Positions 25,350-37,822 of a stretch of 64,000 nt of DNA are shown one piece after another; position 1 is the stretch's first letter, and each line of letters begins with the position of its first letter. Under the pieces are notes generated by a model. The model saw only the letters and a program-made list of their open reading frames with translations, did no database searches and was not told where the DNA came from. Origin of the DNA: Linyphia triangularis (taxonomy: Eukaryota; Arthropoda; Arachnida; Araneae; Linyphiidae); NCBI GenBank assembly GCA_963978545.1, contig OZ021722.1:7965401-8029400 (forward strand), written 5' to 3'. Both the position numbers and the translations under genes were made by a program.

Positions 25350-27131
25350 CTATAAAAAATATATCCAACCTAAAATCACGTTTTGAAAGCATTTGAGCCA
25401 TTTTCTCGAAAATACAATTCCCATTTAAAACACATGGGGGACTTTTCAATGAATTATTGTTCAAATAGTAAAATTTTCTAAATTTTTTCAAAGTTAAGAC
25501 ATTAAAGCTAATATTAATGAGAATCTCCAATTCCAATTTTGTAACACTCACTAAATAACAAGTGGGTCTAAAGTTGGTCCAAAAATGGGCACTTTCAAAA
25601 AATTTCATTTTTGCTTTCCCCCATGTTAATCGTATGGAAAGTTTCACATTTCTAAATTTTCAAAATTTTACAATATTTATGTAACTAGGGTAACCGAAAT
25701 CATTACCCGAATCGATTTCCACTTTCAAATCGTCATTAAAGTGAAATTTTACTACTCAAAACCCAGTTACTGCAGAAAAAAAGTCGTTAAATCCCTTTGA
25801 AAATACATTAGCCTTGTCAATCCTAAGGCAAATTTCATATTCTCAATATTCAAAATTGAACCTTAATTGGTTGCCTAGGATCATAAAAGTCATCACCAGA
25901 TTTCCATTCTAATCAAATAATTTGCTTATGAAAGGGTACTTTAGCACACAAAATCGAAGTAATGCAAAGTAAAAATACGGCTTCAAAACAGTTCCTGAGC
26001 GCTTTTGTTTCAAAATTTCAACTTCTCATATACCTTATCAAAAATGATTTGTTTATAAATCAAACTAAGTTCAAAATTTAGCAAAGTGTTTTTGATTAAG
26101 AAAATGCAATTTGAAACAATTTGTTAAAAATGAAATTTTCCATTCAATACCCTCGAAAGTGAAAAATTTCACGATTTTTAAAAAATGGAATTTTTGATTT
26201 TTAGAATACTGTTTTTTTATTTAAAATTTGGTACAAGAATGCCTATAAAAATATATCCAACTTAAAATCACGTTTTGAAAGCATTTGAGCCATTTTCTCG
26301 AAAATACAATTCCCATTTAAAACACATGGGGGACTTTTCAATGAATTATTGTTCAGAAAGTAAAATTTTCTAAATTTTTTCAAAGTTGAGAAATTAAAGC
26401 TAATATAAATGAGAATCTCCAATTCCAATTTTATAACACTCACTAAATAACAAGTGGGTCTAAAGTTGGTCCAAAAATGGGCACTTTCAAAAAATTTCAT
26501 TTTTGCTTTCCCCCATGTTAATCGTATGAAAAGTTTCACATTTCTAAATTTTCAAAATTTTACAATCTTTTTGCAACTAGGGTAACCAAAATCATCACCC
26601 GAATCGATTTGCACGTTTAAATCGTCATTAAAGTGAAATTTTACTACTCAAAACTAAGTTACTGCACAAAAAAGTCGTTAAATTCCTTTGAAAATACATT
26701 AGCCTTGTCAATCCTAAGACAAATTTCAAATTCTCAATTTTCAAAATTGAACCTTAATTGGTTGCCTAGGATCATAAAAGTCATCACCAGATTTCATTCT
26801 AATCAAATAATTTGCTTATGAAATGGTACTTTAGCACACAAAATCGAAGTAATGCAAAGTAAAAATACGGCTTCAAAACAGTTCCTGAGCGCTTTCGTTT
26901 CAAAATTTCAACTTCTCACATACGTTATCAAAAAAATTTGTTTATGAAATTTTGAACTTAGTTTGATTTATAAAGTGTTTTTGATAAAAAAAATGCAATT
27001 TGAAACAATTTGTTAAAAATGAAATTTTCCATTCAATTCCATCGAAAGTGAAAAATTTCACGATTTTTAAAAAATGGAATTTTTGATTTTTAGAATACTG
27101 CTTTTGTATTTCAAATTTGGTACAAGAATGC
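25350..27131. repeat. Satellite units 29-30 (e-c)
   Basis: Unit 29 has the extra A (gcctataaaaaat) of class e but is preceded by ttgttaaaaatg instead of the usual e-class ttgtgaagaatg. Its right part switches to the diverged words aatatttatgtaac and aaacccagttactgcag. The second microinversion lies in its last 200 bp, just before the anchor of unit 30 at 26243. Confidence 0.8.
26055..26082. other. 28-bp microinversion in satellite unit (site 2)
   Basis: Normal units read gttt, then a segment beginning gctaaattttgaac and ending gatttat, then aaag. Here the middle segment is exactly reverse-complemented: it begins ataaatcaaac and ends aaatttagc. Length is unchanged and the flanks ttt and aaa are complementary. 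The inverted bases include gc of the 'tttgctaaa' background, whereas site 1 carries the 'tttatgaaa' background, so the two alleles are different. Confidence 0.93.
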
Positions 27132-30100
27132 CTATAAAAATATATCCAACTTAAAATCACACTTTGAAAGCATTTGAGCCATTTTTTCGAAAATACAATT
27201 CCCCTTTAAAACACAAGGGGGACTTTTCAATGAATTATTGTCCAAAAAGTAAAATTTTCTAAATTTTTTCCCATTTGAGAAATTGAAGCTAATATGTAGG
27301 AGAATCTCCAATTCCAATTTTATAACACTAACTAAATAACAAGTGGGTCTAAAGTTGTTTCAAAAAAGGGTACTTTAAAAAAATTTCATTTTTGCTTTCC
27401 CCCATGTTAATCGTATGGAAAGTTTCACATTTCTAAATTTTCAAAATTTTACAATATTTTTGTAACTAGGGTAACCGAAATAATTACCCGAATCGATTTC
27501 CACTTTCAAATCGTATTTAAAGTGAAATTTTACTACTCAAAACCCAGTTACTGCAGAAAAAAAGTCGTTAAATCAATTTGAAAATACATTAGCCTTGTCA
27601 ATCCTAAGGCAAATTTCAAATTCTCAATATTCAAAATTGAACCTTAATTGGTTGCCTAGGATCATAAAAGTCATCACCAGATTTCATTCTAATCAAATAA
27701 TTTGCTTATGAAAGGTTACTTTAGCACACAAAATCGAAGTAATGCAAAGTAAAAATACGGCTTCAAAACAGTTCCTGAGCGCTTTTGTTTCAAAATTTCA
27801 ACTTCTCATATACCTTATCAAAAATGATTTGTTTGCTAAATTTTGAACTTAGTTTGATTTATAAAAAGTTTTTGATTAAGAAAATGCAATTTGAAACAAT
27901 TTGTTAAAAATGAAATTTTCCATTCAATACCCTCGAAAGTGAAAAATTTCACGATTTTTAAAAAATGGAATTTTTGATTTTTGGAATACTGTTTTTTTAT
28001 TTGAAATTTGGTACAAGAATGCCTATAAAAATATATCCAACTTAAAATCACGTTTTGAAAGCATTTGAGCCATTTTCTCGAAAATACAATTCCCATTTAA
28101 AACACATGGGGGACTTTTCAATGAATTATTGTTCAAAAAGTAAAATTTTCTAAATTTTTTCAAAGTTGAAAAATTAAAGCTAATATAAATGAGAATCTCC
28201 AATTCCAATTTTATAACACTCACTAAATAACAAGTGGGTCTAAAGTTGGTCCAAAAAAGGGCACTTTCAAAAAATTTCATTTTTGCTTTCCCCCATGTTA
28301 ATCGTATGGAAAGTTTCACATTTCTAAATTTTCAAAATTTTACAATCTTTTTGCAACTAGAGTAACCAAAATCATCACCCGAATCGATTTGCACGTTTAA
28401 ATCGTCATTAAAGTGAAATTTTACTACTCAAAACTAAGTTACTGCACAAAAAAAGTCGTTAAATCCCTTTGAAAATACATTAGCCTTGTCAATCCTAAGA
28501 CAAATTTCAAATTCTCAATTTTCAAAATTGAACCTTAATTGGTTGCCTAGGATCATAAAAGTCATCACCAGATTTCATTCTAATCAAATAATTTGCTTAT
28601 GAAATGGTACTTTAGCACACAAAATCGAAGTAATGCAAAGTAAAAATACGGCTTCAAAACAGTTCCTGAGCGCTTTCGTTTCAAAATTTCAACTTCTCAC
28701 ATACGTTATCAAAAAAATTTGTTTATGAAATTTTGAACTTAGTTTGATTTATAAAGTGTTTTTGATAAAAAAAATGCAATTTGAAACAATTTGTTAAAAA
28801 TGAAATTTTCCATTCAATTCCATCGAAAGTGAAAAATTTCACGATTTTTAAAAAATGGAATTTTTGATTTTTAGAATACTGCTTTTGTATTTCAAATTTG
28901 GTACAAGAATGCCTATAAAAATATATCCAACTTAAAATCACACTTTGAAAGCATTTGAGCCATTTTTTCGAAAATACAATTCCCCTTTAAAACACAAGGG
29001 GGACTTTTCAATGAATTATTGTCCAAAAAGTAAAATTTTCTAAATTTTTTCCCATTTGAGAAATTGAAGCTAATATGTAGGAGAATCTCCAATTCCAATT
29101 TTATAACACTAACTAAATAACAAGTGGGTCTAAAGTTGTTTCAAAAAAGGGTACTTTAAAAAAATTTCATTTTTGCTTTCCCCCATGTTAATCGTATGGA
29201 AAGTTTCACATTTCTAAATTTTCAAAATTTTACAATATTTTTGTAACTAGGGTAACCGAAATAATTACCCGAATCGATTTCCACTTTCAAATCGTATTTA
29301 AAGTGAAATTTTACTACTCAAAACCCAGTTACTGCAGAAAAAAAGTCGTTAAATCAATTTGAAAATACATTAGCCTTGTCAATCCTAAGGCAAATTTCAA
29401 ATTCTCAATATTCAAAATTGAACCTTAATTGGTTGCCTAGGATCATAAAAGTCATCACCAGATTTCATTCTAATCAAATAATTTGCTTATGAAAGGTTAC
29501 TTTAGCACACAAAATCGAAGTAATGCAAAGTAAAAATACGGCTTCAAAACAGTTCCTGAGCGCTTTTGTTTCAAAATTTCAACTTCTCATATACCTTATC
29601 AAAAATGATTTGTTTGCTAAATTTTGAACTTAGTTTGATTTATAAAAAGTTTTTGATTAAGAAAATGCAATTTGAAACAATTTGTTAAAAATGAAATTTT
29701 CCATTCAATACCCTCGAAAGTGAAAAATTTCACGATTTTTAAAAAATGGAATTTTTGATTTTTGGAATACTGTTTTTTTATTTGAAATTTGGTACAAGAA
29801 TGCCTATAAAAATATATCCAACTTAAAATCACGTTTTGAAAGCATTTGAGCCATTTTCTCGAAAATACAATTCCCATTTAAAACACATGGGGGACTTTTC
29901 AATGAATTATTGTTCAAAAAGTAAAATTTTCTAAATTTTTTCAAAGTTGAAAAATTAAAGCTAATATAAATGAGAATCTCCAATTCTAATTTTATAACAC
30001 TCACTAAATAACAAGTGGGTCTAAAGTTGGTCCAAAAAAGGGCACTTTCAAAAAATTTCATTTTTGCTTTCCCCCATGTTAATCGTATGGAAAGTTTCAC

Positions 30101-32475
30101 ATTTCTAAATTTTCAAAATTTTACAATCTTTTTGCAACTAGAGTAACCAAAATCATCACCCGAATCGATTTGCACGTTTAAATCGTCATTAAAGTGAAAT
30201 TTTACTACTCAAAACTAAGTTACTGCACAAAAAAAGTCGTTAAATCCCTTTGAAAATACATTAGCCTTGTCAATCCTAAGACAAATTTCAAATTCTCAAT
30301 TTTCAAAATTGAACCTTAATTGGTTGCCTAGGATCATAAAAGTCATCACCCGATTTCATTCTGATCAAATAATTTGCTTATAAAATGGTACTTTAGCACA
30401 CAAAATCGAAGTAATGCAAAGTAAAAATACGGCTTCAAAACAGTTCCTGAGCGCTTTCGTTTCAAAATTTCAACTTCTCACATACGTTATCAAAAAAATT
30501 TGTTTATGAAATTTTGAACTTATTTTGATTTATAAAGTGTTTTTGATAAAAAAAATGCAATTTGAAACAATTTGTTAAAAATGAAATTTTCCATTCAATT
30601 CCATCGAAAGTGAAAAATTTCACGATTTTTAAAAAATGGAATTTTTGATTTTTAGAATACTGCTTTTGTATTTCAAATTTGGTACAAGAATGCCTATAAA
30701 AATATATCCAACTTAAAATCACACTTTGAAAGCATTTGAGCCATTTTTTCGAAAATACAATTCCCCTTTAAAACACAAGGGGGACTTTTCAATGAATTAT
30801 TGTCCAAAAAGTAAAATTTTCTAAATTTTTTCCCATTTGAGAAATTGAAGCTAATATGTAGGAGAATCTCCAATTCCAATTTTATAACACTAACTAAATA
30901 ACAAGTGGGTCTAAAGTTGTTTCAAAAAAGGGTACTTTAAAAAAATTTCATTTTTGCTTTCCCCCATGTTAATCGTATGGAAAGTTTCACATTTCTAAAT
31001 TTTCAAAATTTTACAATATTTTTGTAACTAGGGTAACCGAAATAATTACCCGAATCGATTTCCACTTTCAAATCGTATTTAAAGTGAAATTTTACTACTC
31101 AAAACCCAGTTACTGCAGAAAAAAAGTCGTTAAATCAATTTGAAAATACATTAGCCTTGTCAATCCTAAGGCAAATTTCAAATTCTCAATATTCAAAATT
31201 GAACCTTAATTGGTTGCCTAGGATCATAAAAGTCATCACCAGATTTCATTCTAATCAAATAATTTGCTTATGAAAGGGTACTTTAGCACACAAAATCGAA
31301 GTAATGCAAAGTAAAAATACGGCTTCAAAACAGTTCCTGAGCGCTTTTGTTTCAAAATTTCAACTTCTTATATACCTTATCAAAAATGATTTGTTTGCTA
31401 AATTTTGAACTTAGTTTGATTTATAAAAAGTTTTTGATTAAGAAAATGCAATTTGAAACAATTTGTTAAAAATGAAATTTTCCATTCAATACCCTCGAAA
31501 GTGAAAAATTTCACGATTTTTAAAAAATGGAATTTTTGATTTTTGGAATACTGTTTTTTTATTTGAAATTTGGTACAAGAATGCCTATAAAAATATATCC
31601 AACTTAAAATCACGTTTTGAAAGCATTTGAGCCATTTTCTCGAAAATACAATTCCCATTTAAAACACATGGGGGACTTTTCAATGAATTATTGTTCAAAA
31701 AGTAAAATTTTCTAAATTTTTTCAAAGTTGAAAAATTAAAGCTAATATAAATGAGAATCTCCAATTCCAATTTTATAACACTCACTAAATAACAAGTGGG
31801 TCTAAAGTTGGCCCAAAAAAGGGCACTTTCAAAAAATTTCATTTTTGCTTTCCCCCATGTTAATCGTATGGAAAGTTTCACATTTCTAAATTTTCAAAAT
31901 TTTACAATCTTTTTGCAACTAGAGTAACCAAAATCATCACCCGAATCGATTTGCACGTTTAAATCGTCATTAAAGTGAAATTTTACTACTCAAAACTAAG
32001 TTACTGCACAAAAAAAGTCGTTAAATCCCTTTGAAAATACATTAGCCTTGTCAATCCTAAGACAAATTTCAAATTCTCAATTTTCAAAATTGAACCTTAA
32101 TTGGTTGCCTAGGATCATAAAAGTCATCACCAGATTTCATTCTAATCAAATAATTTGCTTATGAAATGGTACTTTAGCACACAAAATCGAAGTAATGCAA
32201 AGTAAAAATACGGCTTCAAAACAGTTCCTGAGCGCTTTTGTTTCAAAATTTCAACTTCTCATATACCTTATCAAAAATGATTTGTTTGCTAAATTTTGAA
32301 CTTAGTTTTATTTATGAAGTGTTTTTGATTAAGAAAATGCAATTTGAAACAATTTGTTAAAAATGAAATTTTCCATTCAATACCCTCGCAAGTGAAAAAT
32401 TTCACGATTTTTAAAAAATGGAATTTTTGATTTTTAGAATACTGTTTTTTTATTTAAAATTTGGTACAAGAATGC
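27132..32475. repeat. Dimeric higher-order repeat, D-g x3 (period 1781 bp)
   Basis: Units 31-36 (anchors 27132, 28023, 28913, 29804, 30694, 31585) alternate strictly between D and g. All three g units share private marks: tttataaaaagttttt (near 27859, 29640, 31425), ttttggaatactg, tttgaaattt and ctagagtaacc. The copies differ by a few single bases, such as ccaattctaat near 29983 and ggcccaaaa near 31810. This suggests very recent amplification of a dimer related to units 16-18. Confidence 0.87.
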
Positions 32476-35400
32476 CTATAAAAAATATATCCAACTTAAA
32501 ATCACGTTTTGAAAGCATTTGAGCCATTTTCTCGAAAATACAATTCCCATTTAAAACACATGGGGGACTTTTCAATGAATTATTGTTCAAAAAGTAAAAT
32601 TTTCTAAATTTTTTCAAAGTTGAGACATTAAAGCTAATATTAATGAGAATCTCCAATTCCAATTTTGTAACACTCACTAAATAACAAGTGGGTCTAAAGT
32701 TGGTCCAAAAATGGGCACTTTCAAAAAATTTCATTTTTGCTTTCCCCCATGTTAATCGTATGGAAAGTTTCACATTTCTAAATTTTCAAAATTTTACAAT
32801 CTTTTTGCAACTAGGGTAACCAAAATCATCACCCGAATCGATTTGCACGTTCAAATCGTCATTAAAGTGAAATTTTACTACTCAAAACTAAGTTACTGCA
32901 CAAAAAAAGTCGTTAAATTCCTTTGATAATACATTAGCCTTGTCAATCCTAAGACAAATTTCAAATTCTCAATTTTCAAAATTGAACCTTAATTGGTTGC
33001 CTAGGATCATAAAAGTCATCACCAGATTTCATTCTAATCAAATAATTTGCTTATGAAATGGTACTTTAGCACACAAAATCGAAGTAATGCAAAGTAAAAA
33101 TACGGCTTCAAAACAGTTCCTGAGCGCTTTTGTTTCAAAATTTCAACTTCTCATATACCTTATCAAAAATGATTTGTTTGCTAAATTTTGAACTTAGTTT
33201 GATTTAAAAAGTGTTTTTGATTAAGAAAATGCAATTTGAAACAATTTGTTAAAAATGAAATTTTCCATTCAATACCCTCGAAAGTGAAAAATTTCACGAT
33301 TTTTAAAAAATGGAATTTTTGATTTTTAGAATACTGTTTTTTTATTTAAAATTTGGTACAAGAATGCCTATAAAAATATATCCAACTTAAAATCACGTTT
33401 TGAAAGCATTTGAGCCATTTTCTCGAAAATACAATTCCCATTTAAAACACATGGGGGACTTTTCAATGAATTATTGTTCAAAAAGTAAAATTTTCTAAAT
33501 TTTTTCAAAGTTGAGACATTAAAGCTAATATTAATGAGAATCTCCAATTCCAATTTTGTAACACTCACTAAATAACAAGTGGGTCTAAAGTTGGTCCAAA
33601 AAAGGGTACTTTAAAAAAAATTCATTTTTGCTTTCCCCCATGTTAATCGTATGGAAAGTTTCACATTTCTAAATTTTCAAAATTTTACAATCTTTTTGCA
33701 ACTAGGGTAACCAAAATCATCACCCGAATCGATTTGCACGTTTAAATCGTCATTAAAGTTAAATTTTACTACTCAAAACTAAGTTAATGCACAAAAAAAG
33801 TCGTTAAATCCCTTTGAAAATACATTAGCCTTGTCAATCCTAAGACAAATTTCAAATTCTCAATTTTCAAAATTGAACCTTAATTGGTTGCCTAGGATCA
33901 TAAAAGTCATCACCCGATTTCATTCTGATCAAATAATTTGCTTATAAAATGGTACTTTAGCACACAAAATCGAAGTAATGCAAAGTAAAAATACGGCTTC
34001 AAAACAGTTCCTGAGCGCTTTCGTTTCAAAATTTCAACTTCTCACATACCTTATCAAAAAAATTTGTTTATGAAATTTTGAACTTAGTTTGATTTATAAA
34101 GTGTTTTTGATAAAAAAAATGCAATTTGAAACAATTTGTTAAAAATGAAATTTTCCATTCAATTCCATCGAAAGTGAAAAATTTCACGATTTTTAAAAAA
34201 TGGAATTTTTGATTTTTAGAATACTGCTTTTTTATTTCAAATTTGGTACAAGAATGCCTATAAAAATATATCCAACTTAAAATCACGTTTTGAAAGCATT
34301 TGAGCCATTTTCTCGAAAATACAATTCCCATTTAAAACACATGGGGGACTTTTCAATGAATTATTGTCCAAAAAGTAAAATTTTCTAAATTTTTTCCCAT
34401 TTGAGAAATTGAAGCTAATATGTAGGAGAATCTCCAATTCCAATTTTATAACACTAACTAAATAACAAGTGGGTCTAAAGTTGGTCCAAAAAAGGGTACT
34501 TTAAAAAAAATTCATTTTTGCTTTCCCCCATGTTAATCGTATGGAAAGTTTCACATTTCTAAATTTTCAAAATTTTACAATCTTTTTGCAACTAGGGTAA
34601 CCAAAATCATCACCCGAATCGATTTGCACGTTTAAATCGTCATTAAAGTGAAATTTTACTACTCAAAACTAAGTTACTGCACAAAAAAAGTCGTTAAATC
34701 CCTTTGAAAATACATTAGCCTTGTCAATCCTAAGACAAATTTCAAATTCTCAATTTTCAAAATTGAACCTTAATTGGTTGCCTAGGATCATAAAAGTCAT
34801 CACCAGATTTCATTCTAATCAAATAATTTGCTTATGAAATGGTACTTTAGCACACAAAATCGAAGTAATGCAAAGTAAAAATACGGCTTCAAAACAGTTC
34901 CTGAGCGCTTTTGTTTCAAAATTTCAACTTCTCATATACCTTATCAAAAATTATTTGTTTGCTAAATTTTGAACTTAGTTTGATTTATAAAGTGTTTTTG
35001 ATTAAGAAAATGCAATTTGAAACAATTTGTTAAAAATGAAATTTTCCATTCAATACCCTCGAAAGTGAAAAATTTCACGATTTTTAAAAAATGGAATTTT
35101 TGATTTTTAGAATACTGTTTTTTTATTTAAAATTTGGTACAAGAATGCCTATAAAAATATATCCAACTTAAAATCACGTTTTGAAAGCATTTGAGCCATT
35201 TTCTCGAAAATACAATTCCCATTTAAAACACATGGGGGACTTTTCAATGAATTATTGTTCAGAAAGTAAAATTTTCTAAATTTTTTCAAAGTTGAGAAAT
35301 TAAAGCTAATATAAATGAGAATCTCCAATTCCAATTTTATAACACTCACTAAATAACAAGTGGGTCTAAAGTTGGTCCAAAAAAGGGCACTTTCAAAAAA

Positions 35401-37822
35401 TTTCATTTTTGCTTTCCCACATGTTAATCGTATGGAAAGTTTCACATTTCTAAATTTTCAAAATTTTACAATATTTATGTAACTAGGGTAACCGAAATCA
35501 TTACCCGAATCGATTTCCACTTTCAAATCGTCATTAAAGTGAAATTTTACTACTCAAAACCCAGTTACTGCAGAAAAAAAGTCGTTAAATCCCTTTGAAA
35601 ATACATTAGCCTTGTCAATCCTAAGGCAAATTTCATATTCTCAATATTCAAAATTGAACCTTAATTGGTTGCCTAGGATCATAAAAGTCATCACCAGATT
35701 TCCATTCTAATCAAATAATTTGCTTATGAAAGGGTACTTTAGCACACAAAATCGAAGTAATGCAAAGTAAAAATACGGCTTCAAAACAGTTCCTGAGCGC
35801 TTTTGTTTCAAAATTTCAACTTCTCATATACCTTATCAAAAATGATTTGTTTGCTAAATTTTGAACTTAGTTTGATTTATAAAGTGTTTTTGATTAAGAA
35901 AATGCAATTTGAAACAATTTGTTAAAAATGAAATTTTCCATTCAATACCCTCGAAAGTGAAAAATTTCACGATTTTTAAAAAATGGAATTTTTGATTTTT
36001 AGAATACTGTTTTTTTATTTAAAATTTGGTACAAGAATGCCTATAAAAATATATCCAACTTAAAATCACGTTTTGAAAGCATTTGAGCCATTTTCTCGAA
36101 AATACAATTCCCATTTAAAACACATGGGGGACTTTTCAATGAATTATTGTTCAGAAAGTAAAATTTTCTAAATTTTTTCAAAGTTGAGAAATTAAAGCTA
36201 ATATAAATGAGAATCTCCAATTCCAATTTTATAACACTCACTAAATAACAAGTGGGTCTAAAGTTGGTCCAAAAAAGGGCACTTTCAAAAAATTTCATTT
36301 TTGCTTTCCCACATGTTAATCGTATGGAAAGTTTCACATTTCTAAATTTTCAAAATTTTACAATCTTTTTGCAACTAGGGTAACCAAAATCATCACCCGA
36401 ATCGATTTGCACGTTTAAATCGTCATTAAAGTGAAATTTTACTACTCAAAACTAAGTTACTGCACAAAAAAAGTCGTTAAATCCCTTTGAAAATACATTA
36501 GCCTTGTCAATCCTAAGACAAATTTCAAATTCTCAATTTTCAAAATTGAACCTTAATTGGTTGCCTAGGATCATAAAAGTCATCACCAGATTTCATTCTA
36601 ATCAAATAATTTGCTTATGAAATGGTACTTTAGCACACAAAATCGAAGCAATGCAAAGTAAAAATACGGCTTCAAAACAGTTCCTGAGCGCTTTTGTTTC
36701 AAAATTTCAACTTCTCATATACCTTATCAAAAATTATTTGTTTGCTAAATTTTGAACTTAGTTTGATTTATAAAGTGTTTTTGATTAAGAAAATGCAATT
36801 TGAAACAATTTGTTAAAAATGAAATTTTCCATTCAATTCCATCGAAAGTGAAAAATTTCACGATTTTTAAAAAATGGAATTTTTGATTTTTAGAATACTG
36901 CTTTTTTATTTCAAATTTGGTACAAGAATGCCTATAAAAATATATCCAACTTAAAATCACACTTTGAAAGCATTTGAGCCATTTTCTCGAAAATACAATT
37001 CCCCTTTAAAACACAAGGGGGACTTTTCAATGAATTATTGTTCAAAAAGTAAAATTTTCTAAATTTTTTCAAAGTGGAGACATTAAAGCTAATATTAATG
37101 AGAATCTCCAATTCCAATTTTGTAACACTCACTAAATAACAAGTGGGTCTAAAGTTGGTCCAAAAATGGGCACTTTCAAAAAATTTCATTTTTGCTTTCC
37201 CCCATGTTAATCGTATGGAAAGTTTCACATTTCTAAATTTTCAAAATTTTACAATCTTTTTGCAACTAGGGTAACCAAAATCATCACCCGAATCGATTTG
37301 CACGTTCAAATCGTCATTAAAGTGAAATTTTACTACTCAAAACTAAGTTACTGCACAAAAAAAGTCGTTAAATTCCTTTGAAAATACATTAGCCTTGTCA
37401 ATCCTAAGACAAATTTCAAATTCTCAATTTTCAAAATTGAACCTTAATTGGTTGCCTAGGATCATAAAAGTCATCACCAGATTTCATTCTAATCAAATAA
37501 TTTGCTTATGAAATGGTACTTTAGCACACAAAATCGAAGTAATGCAAAGTAAAAATACGGCTTCAAAACAGTTCCTGAGCGCTTTTGTTTCAAAATTTCA
37601 ACTTCTCATATACCTTATCAAAAATGATTTGTTTGCTAAATTTTGAACTTAGTTTGATTTATAAAGTGTTTTTGATTAAGAAAATGCAATTTGAAACAAT
37701 TTGTTAAAAATGAAATTTTCCATTCAATACCCTCGAAAGTGAAAAATTTCACGATTTTTAAAAAATGGAATTTTTGATTTTTAGAATACTGTTTTTTTAT
37801 TTCAAATTTGGTACAAGAATGC
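32476..37822. repeat. Mixed units 37-42 (e-f'-D-b-b-x)
   Basis: Anchors are 32476, 33368, 34258, 35149, 36041 and 36932. Several units are mosaics. Unit 38 begins f-like and ends with the D word gggtactttaaaaaaaattc. Unit 39 begins with cccat/atggg and switches to ttgtccaaaaag. Unit 42 begins with cccctt/aagggg and switches back to ttgttcaaaaag. Just before unit 42, tcgaagcaatgc appears, a variant shared with the approaches to units 53, 56 and 64. Confidence 0.8.

Noticed and set aside
21595..26090. The two microinversions as marks of a large inverted segment between them
   Set aside because: All units between 21.6 and 26.1 kb keep the same orientation as the rest of the array; only the 26- and 28-bp segments are flipped.
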